A stretch of 64,000 bases of DNA from NCBI GenBank assembly GCA_019414665.1, contig DXLO01000001.1, positions 90,223 to 154,222 on the forward strand, read 5' to 3'. Shown here one piece after another: positions 25,976-35,442 of the stretch; position 1 is the stretch's first letter, and each line of letters begins with the position of its first letter. The stretch is from Bacteroides sp. (GTDB lineage: Bacteria; Bacteroidota; Bacteroidia; Bacteroidales; Bacteroidaceae). Below the pieces are notes generated by a model. That model saw only the letters and a list, made by a program, of their open reading frames with translations. It searched no databases and was not told where the DNA came from. Both the position numbers and the translations under genes were made by a program.

Positions 25976-25983
25976 CAAAGTTA
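25976..25983 (-). promoter_or_regulatory. -7 box of the kduI-kduD promoter
   Basis: Minus-strand TAACTTTG is a perfect TAnnTTTG box, about 50 bases before the kduI start. No well-spaced -33 TTG is visible, which may indicate activator dependence. Confidence 0.45.
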
Positions 25984-26096
25984 CGAAACAATCTTGTTCC
26001 GATGCTGCAAAAATCGTTCAGAATAGGTATAAATTTTGTCCTATTATATGCAAAATCTGCTACTTAATACGTTTCAGAACATTCAAAAACTCAAAT

Positions 26097-27497
26097 TCAA
26101 CGAGATAAAATATCACAAAACTTATCTTGGAACGCACGCGCCCGGCTTAATTTCAGTACATTCTGATTGATGATAACAAAGGCCAGTTGATGTCCGTCAG
26201 CAGCTTTTACATAGCCTGCCAGCGAGCTGACTCCGGTTACAGAACCTGTTTTTGCATGCACATTTCCACGGGCCTTGGTCTGCTTCATCCGGTTTTGTAA
26301 AGTACCGTCCACTCCGGCTATGGGCAGGGACTCATAGAAAGGAAGAAAAATTTCCCGATGATAGTAGGCATATTTCAAATACTCCAACAGTAAACGTGGA
26401 GAGATATAATTATAAACGGAAACACCGCTGCCGTCCGCTATCTTATAGTTCTCCGGGTTAAACCCTAAAGCTGTTTTCATAAAGGCGTGAATGGCATCGG
26501 TTCCATCTTCTCCCGTCACCCGTTTATGCAGGGAACGCTTGGCAGCCAAATGATAAAACATCGATTCGGCGCACAAGTTATCACTTTTCTTCAAAGCTCT
26601 TTCCAACACTTCCTTGAGTGGTCTTCGGACGGTATAAAGCGTAACTATACTGTCGGCCGTTACAGGACAATCGGCATACGTGCAGGTTCGCGCTTCAATT
26701 CCTTTGCTGCGCAAACGGCTGACAAAAGTATGGAAAAAGAAGTCTTTGGAAGTATATACATTCAATTTCTCAGTATAGGGATAAGAAACATTTCCGGAAA
26801 CGGTAATGATATTGCCATTGCTGAGCCAGTTGCGGGTGATTTTCAGCTTCCCGGCTTGCGGATTACGGCTCACCCCGTGATTATGAACTTGATAATAATC
26901 GGAAGCCGGCGTACAAACAACTTGGGGCAACGAGTCCTTCTGAGCAGGAGAGACCGATACATCCACGCAGCCCCTATTCAGCATGAGAGGGGAAAGATAG
27001 GGCTGGAAGGAGTAAGGAGTATCGTCCCAACACCAGCCGGAACCCCAATAAACCGAGTCCGTCATGGAAACATCCGCCGCAAGGGTATCTGTCACATAAC
27101 GGATGCCTTGACTTGCCAACGCATCTACCAGACGGTCCAGATCCTCGTCCATAAATTCCGGATCAAAACCGCCTATCAGATACAGACTGCCTTTCAACGT
27201 GTCATTTTCTATTTTTCCACGATAACGAAGACCGGTATCCATGGTATAATCCGCTCCCAGTTGCGCCAAGGCGGTAACCGAAGTGATTATCTTCTCAACA
27301 GAAGCAGGCCGGTATAGTTTATCGTCCTGATAACGGTAAACGGATTTCCCGGTGGTCAGATCGAATACGGCAATACCCACTTCGGATGTTTTCAGAACTT
27401 CCTCATGCAGTAAAGCGTCCAGCCGCTGAGATAGCGGCTGGGCGTTTATGAAGTGAATAGATAAAATCAGTAAAAAGAAAAATAAAACTCGTTTCAT
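26097..27497 (-). CDS. dacB: D-alanyl-D-alanine carboxypeptidase/endopeptidase (PBP4, peptidase S13)
   Basis: 466 residues with a signal peptide (MKRVLFFFLLILSIHFINAQ); a periplasmic, low-molecular-weight penicillin-binding protein that trims or cleaves peptidoglycan cross-links. The three active-site motifs are visible: S66-x-x-K69 in PASVEKI, SDN in KKSDNLCAE, and KTG in HAKTGSVTG. The long insert between the first two motifs, typical of the S13/PBP4 class, is present. Its ATG overlaps the lpdA stop codon by one base, so it is translationally coupled to lpdA and is the last gene of a four-gene minus-strand operon. Confidence 0.92.
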   Translation of the reverse strand: MKRVLFFFLLILSIHFINAQPLSQRLDALLHEEVLKTSEVGIAVFDLTTGKSVYRYQDDKLYRPASVEKIITSVTALAQLGADYTMDTGLRYRGKIENDTLKGSLYLIGGFDPEFMDEDLDRLVDALASQGIRYVTDTLAADVSMTDSVYWGSGWCWDDTPYSFQPYLSPLMLNRGCVDVSVSPAQKDSLPQVVCTPASDYYQVHNHGVSRNPQAGKLKITRNWLSNGNIITVSGNVSYPYTEKLNVYTSKDFFFHTFVSRLRSKGIEARTCTYADCPVTADSIVTLYTVRRPLKEVLERALKKSDNLCAESMFYHLAAKRSLHKRVTGEDGTDAIHAFMKTALGFNPENYKIADGSGVSVYNYISPRLLLEYLKYAYYHREIFLPFYESLPIAGVDGTLQNRMKQTKARGNVHAKTGSVTGVSSLAGYVKAADGHQLAFVIINQNVLKLSRARAFQDKFCDILSR

Positions 27498-28837
27498 TAT
27501 AGTTCCCTGAATATCTCACCCACAGTAGGATGAGGGAATACATATCGTTTCCAATCCTCTATGGTTTTACCATCCTCAATAGCCATACCTGCCAATACAA
27601 TCAGCTCGGAAGCAGGATTACCCAACATATGCGCTCCCAATACAGTACCGTCTTCGGCTGTCAAAACTTTGCAGACACCGTTCACTCCTTCATTCTCGGC
27701 TACAAAACGCCCGGAGTAAGCCATCGGCAACTTAACGGCTCGATAAGGAATACCTGCGGCCTGCAAAGCTTCCTCGCTCATACCTACCCCGGCAATCTCA
27801 GGATTTGTATAGACCACACCCGGTATGGCACGATAGCTCATCACATCTTCCTTACCTGTAATATGATGGACAGCCACTTCCGCTTCACGCACGGCGGTAT
27901 GTGCCAACAAAGAGACTCCGTTCAAATCACCGCATACATAGACACCGGGGACGGAAGATTGCAAATGTTCATCTACTTTGATGCATCTTCGCTCCGTCCA
28001 CTCCAAATTCAGATTTTCCAGTCCGAAACCTTTTGTCACCGGACGACGGCCTACACTCATCAATAACTTATCAGCTGTAACAGTTCCTGTTCCATCTGCA
28101 TTTTCGTATGACACAGTAATACCGGTCTCCCCTTTGGATACCCCTACTACTTTCGTACTGAGCAGGAACTTGATTCCTTTTTTGGCATATTCAGCCCGGA
28201 GCATGGCCGACAGCTCTTTATCCATGCCACCCAGGATTTCATCCAACATTTCGACCACAGTCACCTGCACTCCCAAACTGGTGAAGAAAGAAGCAAATTC
28301 CATACCGATCACTCCACCGCCGACAATAGTCAATGAAGCAGGTACTTCTTTATTATCCAGTGCATCACGGTGCGTCCAGTAATCCACGTTTTCCACTCCC
28401 GGAATAGGAGGAATAAATGTTTCACTGCCGGTACACAGCAGCAAATTCTCACATTCGTAGGTTTCCCCACCGCATTGGATGGTATTCTTATCTACAATCG
28501 TGGCTTCTCCCGTCACTATATGTACCTGATGCGCAGTCAGTTTTGCCTTGATTCCCAATACCAGCTTACGAACCACCTTTGATTTACGCGCCACAATCTT
28601 TCCTAAATCAAAAGAAGCTTCAGGCACATTCACGGCATACTTTGAAGCATGTTTTGCATAATCATATACTTTAGCCGAATAAAGCAAGGTCTTGGTAGGA
28701 ATACATCCCTCATTCAGGCAGACACCGCCCAGACTTCTTTTTTCGAACAATACAACACTCAGTCCTGCCTTTCCGGCAGCTTCGGCAGCAGTATACCCTG
28801 CGGGACCTCCACCGATGATTGCAATTTGATATTTCAT
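27497..28837 (-). CDS. lpdA: Dihydrolipoyl dehydrogenase (E3)
   Basis: 446 residues. FAD-binding GxGxxG at IAIIGGGPAGYTAAEAAGKA, redox-active disulfide C40/C45 in GGVCLNEGCIPTK, NAD-binding motif TIVGGGVIGMEFASFF, and the C-terminal dimerisation domain with the active-site His in FPHPTVGE. It reoxidises dihydrolipoamide on 2-oxoacid dehydrogenase or glycine-cleavage complexes. No E1, E2 or lipoate gene is linked; instead it sits between two PH-domain membrane proteins and dacB. Complete, with no missing motif. Confidence 0.93.
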   Translation of the reverse strand: MKYQIAIIGGGPAGYTAAEAAGKAGLSVVLFEKRSLGGVCLNEGCIPTKTLLYSAKVYDYAKHASKYAVNVPEASFDLGKIVARKSKVVRKLVLGIKAKLTAHQVHIVTGEATIVDKNTIQCGGETYECENLLLCTGSETFIPPIPGVENVDYWTHRDALDNKEVPASLTIVGGGVIGMEFASFFTSLGVQVTVVEMLDEILGGMDKELSAMLRAEYAKKGIKFLLSTKVVGVSKGETGITVSYENADGTGTVTADKLLMSVGRRPVTKGFGLENLNLEWTERRCIKVDEHLQSSVPGVYVCGDLNGVSLLAHTAVREAEVAVHHITGKEDVMSYRAIPGVVYTNPEIAGVGMSEEALQAAGIPYRAVKLPMAYSGRFVAENEGVNGVCKVLTAEDGTVLGAHMLGNPASELIVLAGMAIEDGKTIEDWKRYVFPHPTVGEIFREL

Positions 28838-28852
28838 GGTATTTATTTTGGG

Positions 28853-29266
28853 TTAATTAGTTTTTATCTGTTCAAAACCTTCAACAGACAGATTTGGATC
28901 TATTTCTCTCAATGCTTCTACAAATTCCAAAGGCTTATCAGGGTTAATCATTACAAAACCTTGGGCGTGCTCTATTTTCACCTTTTGCATTCCTATTGCA
29001 TTCGGATTATAAGACACTTTACGGATTCCGTCTACACATATTCTGTTCCCCCATCCCGGTTTAATTTCCAGAACACCATTGTCTTTTACAATATAAATGG
29101 TTTTCGATTGCGAATAAAACATTAATGCAGAAATAATAATTCCCCCAAGCGCCGAAAAAGCCCAACTTTGCTCCAAATACACATTCAGAAAAATAATCAG
29201 AACAACCAGACTGACTATAATAATCCACCACCTACGAGCTCTTTTTGTTTTAAATACTTGCTCCAT
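28853..29266 (-). CDS. Small membrane protein with PH-like domain (second of pair)
   Basis: 137 residues. Two adjacent hydrophobic segments (WWIIIVSLVVLIIFLNVYL and the next at about 40-57) are followed by a soluble 75-residue domain starting near KTIYIVKDNGVLEIKP. That layout is that of small bacterial PH/YdbS-type proteins, which have a helical hairpin in the membrane and a cytosolic PH fold. Function unknown. It lies three bases after its paralogue-like partner and 15 bases before lpdA. Family call by architecture. Confidence 0.6.
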   Translation of the reverse strand: MEQVFKTKRARRWWIIIVSLVVLIIFLNVYLEQSWAFSALGGIIISALMFYSQSKTIYIVKDNGVLEIKPGWGNRICVDGIRKVSYNPNAIGMQKVKIEHAQGFVMINPDKPLEFVEALREIDPNLSVEGFEQIKTN

Positions 29267-29269
29267 AAT

Positions 29270-29683
29270 TTATTCCTCCTCTATCCTATGCTCCAGCCGC
29301 TTCACCAACGCATTGATAAATTCTTCCGGCTTTACAGGAACCAATGACAATAAATTTTTCTTCTCATAATGTATCAATACATATTTCGAAGGCATAATTC
29401 CACCGAATCCGGAACTTCGTTTCAGCTCCACATCCGTAATGTCAGTCAAGGGAATGGTCTTCCCTTTATAAAAACGACCATAATACACCACCAGCTTTCC
29501 ATCCGCAGTCAGCGTATAAGTAGAATGGATAATACGTTCAATGGTAATGATCAGCCCCAATGCCACCACCAATCCTATCATTGCCTTCATACACCAGAAA
29601 GCAAATACCATGACGGCTGTCAGCAGTATCAGAAACAGATAAGTGCCTCCTGCTATCTTCACATGAAAAATTCGATTCATCAT
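29270..29683 (-). CDS. Small membrane protein with PH-like domain (first of pair)
   Basis: 137 residues from the ATG at 29683; an in-frame ATG at 29734 would give 154, but a near-consensus -7 box (TATCTTTC on the minus strand) lies between the two starts, so the shorter form is preferred. Two hydrophobic segments (FLILLTAVMVFAFWCMKA, IGLVVALGLIITI) precede a soluble domain with YTLTADGKLVVYYG and TIPLTDITDVELKRS, the pattern of bacterial PH domains. First gene of the operon ending with dacB. Function unknown. Confidence 0.65.
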   Translation of the reverse strand: MMNRIFHVKIAGGTYLFLILLTAVMVFAFWCMKAMIGLVVALGLIITIERIIHSTYTLTADGKLVVYYGRFYKGKTIPLTDITDVELKRSSGFGGIMPSKYVLIHYEKKNLLSLVPVKPEEFINALVKRLEHRIEEE

Positions 29684-29755
29684 CTTATTGTAATTTGCCC
29701 GAAAGATAATAAATTTATCGTTTATCGACCTCATTACGGCGCAGAATGAGAGAAT

Positions 29756-30316
29756 TTATCCTTTTTTTGTCCTCTTTACTGTACGTTTCATCTTCAAAGC
29801 ATACAAATTTAATTCGATAGAAGATTCCGTTTCTGTTATATCACCCTCATCAGTCAGCAGTTCATTCAGCAGTTCTCCACTACGTTGTACCAGACTCTTC
29901 CTCTTTTCCTCATCATACTCGGTAGCCATGATATTTACATTCCGTACTAATGTCCTTAACTTAAAGAATGATTCGATAATGGCAAAAGTAGTTGCGGTAG
30001 CTCTCGGACTTCTTAAAATTGTAGCCAGCATATAAAGCCCTTTTTCGGTAAATGCTTTAGGTTCTACGGGAGAATGTTTCAAACTACTGAACCGGTCGAA
30101 ATTTTCGACCAGTTGCTGTTTTTCAGATACTTGCAACGAAAACATATAACCATTTGGGAATTTGTCCCGATTGTTTTTTACTGCTTCATTAATTCGTTTG
30201 GTTTCTACGCCATAAAGCTTAGCTACATCCCGGTCTATCAGTACTTTCTCACCCCTCAACTCAATTATAAGTTCTTTTACCTCACTTTCGTGAATGATTT
30301 CTTTATTGTTTTCCAT
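29756..30316 (-). CDS. ORF6N-domain protein
   Basis: 186 residues. The N-terminal ORF6N domain (about 8-100) is recognisable by LRGEKVLIDRDVAKLYGVE, then KRINEAVKNNRDKFP, FSLQVSE and TEKGLYMLATILRSP. These domains occur in phage antirepressor-type and many chromosomal Bacteroidetes proteins and are thought to bind DNA. The C-terminal part is helical and ends in a basic tail (KMKRTVKRTKKG). No phage genes are nearby, so it is a stand-alone copy. It diverges from nadB across 155 bases. Confidence 0.88.
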   Translation of the reverse strand: MENNKEIIHESEVKELIIELRGEKVLIDRDVAKLYGVETKRINEAVKNNRDKFPNGYMFSLQVSEKQQLVENFDRFSSLKHSPVEPKAFTEKGLYMLATILRSPRATATTFAIIESFFKLRTLVRNVNIMATEYDEEKRKSLVQRSGELLNELLTDEGDITETESSIELNLYALKMKRTVKRTKKG

Positions 30317-30443
30317 CCTATTCTATTAAAAAATGCAGAAAGTTACACTTTTAATTTCATACTTGCATTATCTATTTCGTTTATTCTTCACGAAAAAAAT
30401 AGTAAAAACAAGAGCAAAAGGTACAATGAATAAAGGTTTTTCG

Positions 30444-30451
30444 TAGCTTTG
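30444..30451 (+). promoter_or_regulatory. -7 box of the nadB promoter
   Basis: TAGCTTTG is a perfect TAnnTTTG box, 20 bases before the nadB start codon; no clear -33 TTG. Confidence 0.5.
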
Positions 30452-30471
30452 CACCCATAAAGCATATTATC

Positions 30472-32052
30472 ATGGTTAAAAAATTCGATTTCCTTGTTAT
30501 CGGCTCAGGACTTGCCGGAATGAGCTTCGCACTGAAAGTAGCTCACAAAGGTAAAGTCGCCCTGATTTGTAAAGCAGGACTGGAAGAAGCCAATACCTAT
30601 TTTGCTCAGGGAGGTATAGCATCTGTTACCAACTTGAAAGTAGACAATTTCGAGAAACACATTGAAGACACGATGATTGCCGGCGATTGGATCAGTGACC
30701 GCGCGGCTGTAGAAAAAGTAGTGCGAGAAGCACCTGCACAAATCCAGGAACTGATAAAATGGGGAGTGGATTTTGATAAAAAAGAGGATGGAGAATTCGA
30801 CCTCCACAAAGAAGGAGGCCATTCCGAGTTCCGTATCCTGCACCACAAAGACAATACAGGAGCTGAAATACAAACCAGCCTGATAGAAGCGGTAAAAGCT
30901 CATCCCAATATTACCATATTTACAGATCACTATGCGGTAGAAATCATTACCCAGCATCATTTGGGAATTATCGTCACCCGCCATACACCAGGCATCAAAT
31001 GTTTCGGTGCTTACGTATTGAATGAGAAAACAGGAGAAGTGGATACGTTCCTGTCCAAAGTAACTGTAATGGCAACAGGCGGATGCGAAGCGGTATACCG
31101 CAATACAACCAATCCACTGGTAGCTACGGGAGACGGCATTGCTATGGTGTACCGTGCCAAAGGAGCAGTAAAGGACATGGAATTTATACAATTCCATCCC
31201 ACCGCCCTCTTTCATCCGGGAGACCGTCCTAGTTTCCTCATCACCGAAGCCATGCGCGGTTACGGTGCTGTCTTAAAGAATCAAAGTGGCGAAGAATTCA
31301 TGCAAAAATATGATCCACGCCTGTCATTGGCCCCACGTGATATCGTAGCACGTGCCATTGATAACGAAATGAAGCAGCGCGGTGAAGATCATGTATATCT
31401 GGATGTGACGCATAAAGATCCGGAAGAAACAAAAAAACATTTCCCCAATATTTATAAAAAATGCCTCAGCCTAGGCATTGATATTACTAAGGACTATATT
31501 CCTGTGGCTCCGGCTGCTCATTATCTGTGCGGAGGTATCAAAGTCGATCTGGACGGACAGAGCAGCATCAACCGTTTGTATGCTATCGGCGAATGTTCAT
31601 GTACCGGTCTGCACGGAGGTAACCGTCTGGCTTCCAATTCGCTGATAGAAGCAGTGGTTTATGCGGACGCGGCAGCCAAACATGCACTAAATGTACTCGA
31701 CCGGTATGACTTCAATGAGGATATCCCCGAATGGAACGATGAAGGAACCATGAACAATGAAGAACGGGTACTGATAACCCAAAGCATGAAAGAGGTGAAC
31801 CAGATTATGGAAGCTTATGTAGGTATTGTGCGCAGTAATACGCGATTAATCCGTGCTTGGAACCGATTGGATATTTTATATGAAGAAACCGAGCGTCTTT
31901 TCAAACGCTGTAAGGCTTCACGCGAACTTTGCGAACTGCGTAACATGATTAACATCGGGTATTTGATCACCCGTCAGGCAATGGAACGGAAAGAGAGTCG
32001 CGGACTGCATTATACGATTGACTATCCACATGCCGCGGCAGAGAAGAAATAA
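30472..32052 (+). CDS. nadB: L-aspartate oxidase
   Basis: 526 residues. A cytosolic FAD enzyme that oxidises L-aspartate to iminoaspartate, the first step of NAD synthesis. FAD motif FLVIGSGLAGMSFALKVA at the N-terminus, AQGGIASV, the substrate region FHPTALFHPG, active-site Arg segment RGYGAVL, and the C-terminal FAD contact GLHGGNRLASNSLIEAVVYA. Distinguished from succinate dehydrogenase flavoprotein by the lack of the covalent-FAD His and by length. nadA and nadC are not adjacent. It ends at a strong terminator. Confidence 0.94.
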   Translation: MVKKFDFLVIGSGLAGMSFALKVAHKGKVALICKAGLEEANTYFAQGGIASVTNLKVDNFEKHIEDTMIAGDWISDRAAVEKVVREAPAQIQELIKWGVDFDKKEDGEFDLHKEGGHSEFRILHHKDNTGAEIQTSLIEAVKAHPNITIFTDHYAVEIITQHHLGIIVTRHTPGIKCFGAYVLNEKTGEVDTFLSKVTVMATGGCEAVYRNTTNPLVATGDGIAMVYRAKGAVKDMEFIQFHPTALFHPGDRPSFLITEAMRGYGAVLKNQSGEEFMQKYDPRLSLAPRDIVARAIDNEMKQRGEDHVYLDVTHKDPEETKKHFPNIYKKCLSLGIDITKDYIPVAPAAHYLCGGIKVDLDGQSSINRLYAIGECSCTGLHGGNRLASNSLIEAVVYADAAAKHALNVLDRYDFNEDIPEWNDEGTMNNEERVLITQSMKEVNQIMEAYVGIVRSNTRLIRAWNRLDILYEETERLFKRCKASRELCELRNMINIGYLITRQAMERKESRGLHYTIDYPHAAAEKK

Positions 32053-32077
32053 GAAACTGATTTCAGAATCCACCAAG

Positions 32078-32132
32078 AGGGTGTGCCAAAAGGTCTAAAT
32101 AATAAACATGGCTTTTGGCACGCCCTTTTTTT
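32078..32132 (+). terminator. Strong terminator after nadB
   Basis: AGGGTGTGCCAAAAG (32078-32092) pairs with CTTTTGGCACGCCCT (32112-32126) with one G-U pair and a 19-base loop, followed by a run of T to 32132. Similar stems recur at gene ends in Bacteroides (recollection). Confidence 0.85.
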
Positions 32133-32228
32133 CGACCCAGTAGAAATCTAGCGGGGAGTAATAAAGAATTTTCTTTCAAACGCATAACTTACCTTGAACA
32201 TCTTCTTTCTATTAAAAACTTTATTTCC

Positions 32229-32260
32229 TTTGTTCCTTCAGGAAGAATAGACTATCTTTG
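32229..32260 (+). promoter_or_regulatory. Promoter of the AAA-ATPase/PD-(D/E)XK gene
   Basis: TTTG (32229-32232), 20 bases, TATCTTTG (32253-32260): both elements match the Bacteroides consensus, the best promoter in the window. It excludes the non-ATG start at 32266, which would lie at or before the transcript start. Confidence 0.7.
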
Positions 32261-32301
32261 TTGTATTGGCATCCGGATACGAACTAAAGACAACAGAAGC
32301 A

Positions 32302-34029
32302 ATGATGGAAAATATAAAAGAAATCCCCTATGGCATTGCCAACTTCGTGGAAGTGGCAGAGCAGAACATGTACTATGTAGATAAAACCATGTATCTGCCT
32401 TTGCTGGAAAAACAGCCCCGGAACCTGTTCTTTATCCGTCCCCGCCGCTTCGGCAAGAGTATCTTTTTGAGTATGCTGCGTGCGTATTATGACATAGCAC
32501 AAAAAGAAAAGTTCCAGAAACGCTTCGGCAATCTATGGATAGGCAGCCGCCCCACCCCCCTGCAAGGAAAATTTCAGGTGGTGTATCTTGATTTCTCGCG
32601 CGCCAGTGGCGGAAGCGGTTCACTGGAAGAAAATTTCAATAACTATTGCGGCATGGTGATGGACCTGTTCGGCAAAGTGTATGAGCCTTATTATTTTCCC
32701 GGATTTGCACAAAAGATGGAAGAACAGCCCGACTTTGTCAGCAAGTTGAACTACCTGAACCTGCATGCGGCTGAATCCGGAATGAGACTTTACCTCATCA
32801 TCGACGAATACGATAACTTTACCAACATCGTTCTGAACGAGCAGGGAAAAGACATTTATCATGCCCTGACCCATGCCAGCGGATTCTACCGTGAAATATT
32901 CAAGAAATTCAAAGGCATGTTCGAGCGCATCTTCATGACCGGCGTCAGCCCCGTCACCTTGGACGACCTGACCAGCGGATTCAACATCGGCTGGAATATC
33001 AGTACCGACTACCAGTTCAACATGATGCTGGGATTCAGCGAAACGGACGTGCGCACCATGTTCCAATATTATAAGGATGCCGGACAGCTCCCGATCGACG
33101 CGGACATCGAAGCAATGATCCGGGAGATGAAACCGTGGTATAATAATTACTGTTTCGCAGAAGAAAGCCTGGAACGCGACCCGAAAATGTTCAATTGCGA
33201 CATGGTACTTTACTACCTGCGCAATTACATCACGCTGGGCAAATCTCCTAAAGAGATGATAGATCCCAACACCCGTACGGACTACAACAAAATGAAGAAA
33301 CTAATCCAGCTGGACAAGCTGGACGGCAACCGCAAGGGCGTATTACGTAAAATCACCGAAGAAGGGCAAATTATCACCAACCTGATCACCACCTTCCCGG
33401 CCAAGGAAATCGCCAAACCCGAAATCTTCCCCAGCCTGCTCTTCTATTATGGCATGTTGACCATCACTGCCACACGCGGCAGCCGCTTGGTATTGAGTAT
33501 CCCCAACTATAATGTGCGCAAACAGTATTACGAATTCATGCTGGAGGAGTACCAGGACAAACGCCATATCAACCTGAACAATTTGATGGACCTGTTCGAT
33601 GAAATGGCTTACGAAGGCCATTGGCGCGAAACACTGGAATTCATTGCCCATGCCTACAAGGAAAATTCATCTGTACGCAGTGCCATGGAAGGCGAGCGAA
33701 ATATACAGGGTTTCTTCACCGCCTACCTCAGCGTAAACGCTTATTACCTGATGGCTCCGGAAATGGAACTGAGCCACGGTTACTGCGACCTCTTCCTCAT
33801 GCCGGACCTGATGCGCTACGAGGTGAAGCATAGCTATATTCTTGAACTGAAATATCTGTCGGTGAAGGACACGGAAGAGAAAGCCCGGACGCAATGGCAG
33901 GAAGCGGTGAAACAGATTAACGAATATGCTGCCGCACCCCGGGTATGGCAGTTGGTGCAGAACACGAAGCTGCACTGTATTATCATACAGTTCCGGGGAT
34001 GGGAGCTGGAGCGGATGGAAGAAGTGTAG
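32302..34029 (+). CDS. AAA-ATPase-like protein with C-terminal PD-(D/E)XK nuclease-like domain (DUF1703 type)
   Basis: 575 residues from the first ATG after the promoter (a second ATG follows directly). The N-terminal domain begins with the family hallmark IPYGIANFVEV and YYVDKT, then an altered P-loop FIRPRRFGKSIFLSM (residues about 44-58) and a Walker B-like LIIDEYDNF. After the ATPase domain (GVSPVTLDDLTSGFNI) the C-terminus has a PD-(D/E)XK core: GYCDLFLMPD and YILELKYL, supplying Asp, Glu and Lys. The biological role is unknown; these proteins are abundant and often multi-copy in Bacteroidetes. A decayed second copy lies at 62782-63544. Single-gene transcript converging on the frameshifted DUF1593 gene. 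Confidence 0.88.
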   Translation: MMENIKEIPYGIANFVEVAEQNMYYVDKTMYLPLLEKQPRNLFFIRPRRFGKSIFLSMLRAYYDIAQKEKFQKRFGNLWIGSRPTPLQGKFQVVYLDFSRASGGSGSLEENFNNYCGMVMDLFGKVYEPYYFPGFAQKMEEQPDFVSKLNYLNLHAAESGMRLYLIIDEYDNFTNIVLNEQGKDIYHALTHASGFYREIFKKFKGMFERIFMTGVSPVTLDDLTSGFNIGWNISTDYQFNMMLGFSETDVRTMFQYYKDAGQLPIDADIEAMIREMKPWYNNYCFAEESLERDPKMFNCDMVLYYLRNYITLGKSPKEMIDPNTRTDYNKMKKLIQLDKLDGNRKGVLRKITEEGQIITNLITTFPAKEIAKPEIFPSLLFYYGMLTITATRGSRLVLSIPNYNVRKQYYEFMLEEYQDKRHINLNNLMDLFDEMAYEGHWRETLEFIAHAYKENSSVRSAMEGERNIQGFFTAYLSVNAYYLMAPEMELSHGYCDLFLMPDLMRYEVKHSYILELKYLSVKDTEEKARTQWQEAVKQINEYAAAPRVWQLVQNTKLHCIIIQFRGWELERMEEV

Positions 34030-34077
34030 GCCTGTTCAAAACAACATGACAGTACGGATGAAAATTCATACAGGAAG

Positions 34078-35426
34078 TCAATTCACATTCAGAATCACTC
34101 TTTTATAAGACTTTAGATTAGGCGTTCCATTATCTGTAAGTTCAAGTATCAAATGTAACTGTTTGCCCGGATTATCCGGTACAATTATCTCCGTCCTCTT
34201 CTCATCGACGTGCTTTATAGCCACCTTTGTTTGCACACTGCCTGCTTCCCGATATTGCCACCATTGGTAAGACAATGAATTTTTATCAGGGTCAAATGAA
34301 GGAGAGGCATCCAGTATTATTTTTTCTCCCGGCCGGACTGTGCGTACACTTTCTCCCAATATCCGGGCAACAGGTTGATGATTTGCCTTTGAATATTCAT
34401 CAGCCACGCACCAGTCGGCACGAGCCGCCCAGTCATTTTGTATAGCAGGCAACCAACGCTGGAAAGTATAATGCGAATCCGGCACACCGTTTTTCAAATC
34501 ATTCCCATCTTGCATGTGATTGCCATTTTTATACTCCGGGCGTCCTCCCCATCCTCCTAATGTATAGTCTGTATGCTGTTCAAGTCCATTACGTATAAGA
34601 GGCATAAAAGAAGGAGTATCCCCCTCACTGGTATATTCCTGAGGATAGGCGGCACACAGTGGTCCGTGCCCATTCTTAATATGGTCAGCCAACCAAGGTT
34701 TATCCATGATCTGTTGCAACTCTTTTGAATTTTTACTAAGTCTGTTCTTAAAATAATAATCCACACTCATGTAATCCCATACATATCTCCATCATGATCC
34801 GGTGCGCCCGATTCATAAATAATGATTTCAGGAAGATTCTGTTCTATCCATTTTCCACCGCCGTCCTGATACCAAATACAATATAATCTGGCTTTTGATA
34901 CCGCTTTTGCCCATTCTGCAGCAGAATATTTCTGCTTGATCTGCCATAAGGCATTGGCCTGGGTGTTGGCTCCACCCCATGCTAAAATATGAACAGGCCT
35001 CGGATCAGAATCAAGCAATGTCCTTATGATGAGCTGTGCCCCCTCGCTATCAGACAGTAAAGGAGGCAATTTATGCAAGTCCTCTCTGTTCTCATTACCA
35101 ACCGCCAAGACACTTAGCAAATATTCAGCATCGGGATAATCGGGATTATGTTTCCTCAAATTAGGCAGACATTCCGCATATTTGGCAATTTGTGATTCGA
35201 TCCATTTATCTTTACTATGTCCGTCTTTCTGTACCCCATTGACTTGAACAATGCCTGCGACATCATAATCAGAAGAATACATAAGAAAACGAATCATAGA
35301 ACTTTGATCGTCAATCTCACCATCCGTAGTGACAATAACCCGGGGCTTCTCCTGCTGTCGGGCAACAGCAGATAACATTGACACAAACAAAAAAACAATA
35401 CAGCATAAAACAGGGGGCATTTTCAT
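34078..35426 (-). pseudogene. DUF1593 (nucleoside-hydrolase-like) secreted protein, split by a frameshift
   Basis: Two reading frames make one protein. The first, 35426-34767, has a signal peptide (MKMPPVLCCIVFLFVSMLSAVA) and the nucleoside-hydrolase-like start PRVIVTTDGEIDDQSSMIR, running to PDHDGDMYGIT. The second, 34770-34078, continues the same fold (HGPLCAAYPQEYTSEGDTPSF, GGWGGRPEY) and ends in the C-terminal Ig-like domain. They overlap as ATGA (34767-34770), so reinitiation could still yield two pieces. The family (Sde182-like) occurs in plant-polysaccharide loci; its activity is not clear to me. Start 35426 follows the PL10-CE8 stop by 16 bases. A sequencing error would explain the split equally well. 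Confidence 0.8.
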
Positions 35427-35442
35427 ATTACAAACTGTTAAA

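Noticed and set aside
32266..32301. Twelve-residue N-terminal extension of the AAA-ATPase-like protein starting at TTG
   Set aside because: It begins only six bases after the -7 box, at or before the expected transcript start; family similarity begins at IPYGIANF.
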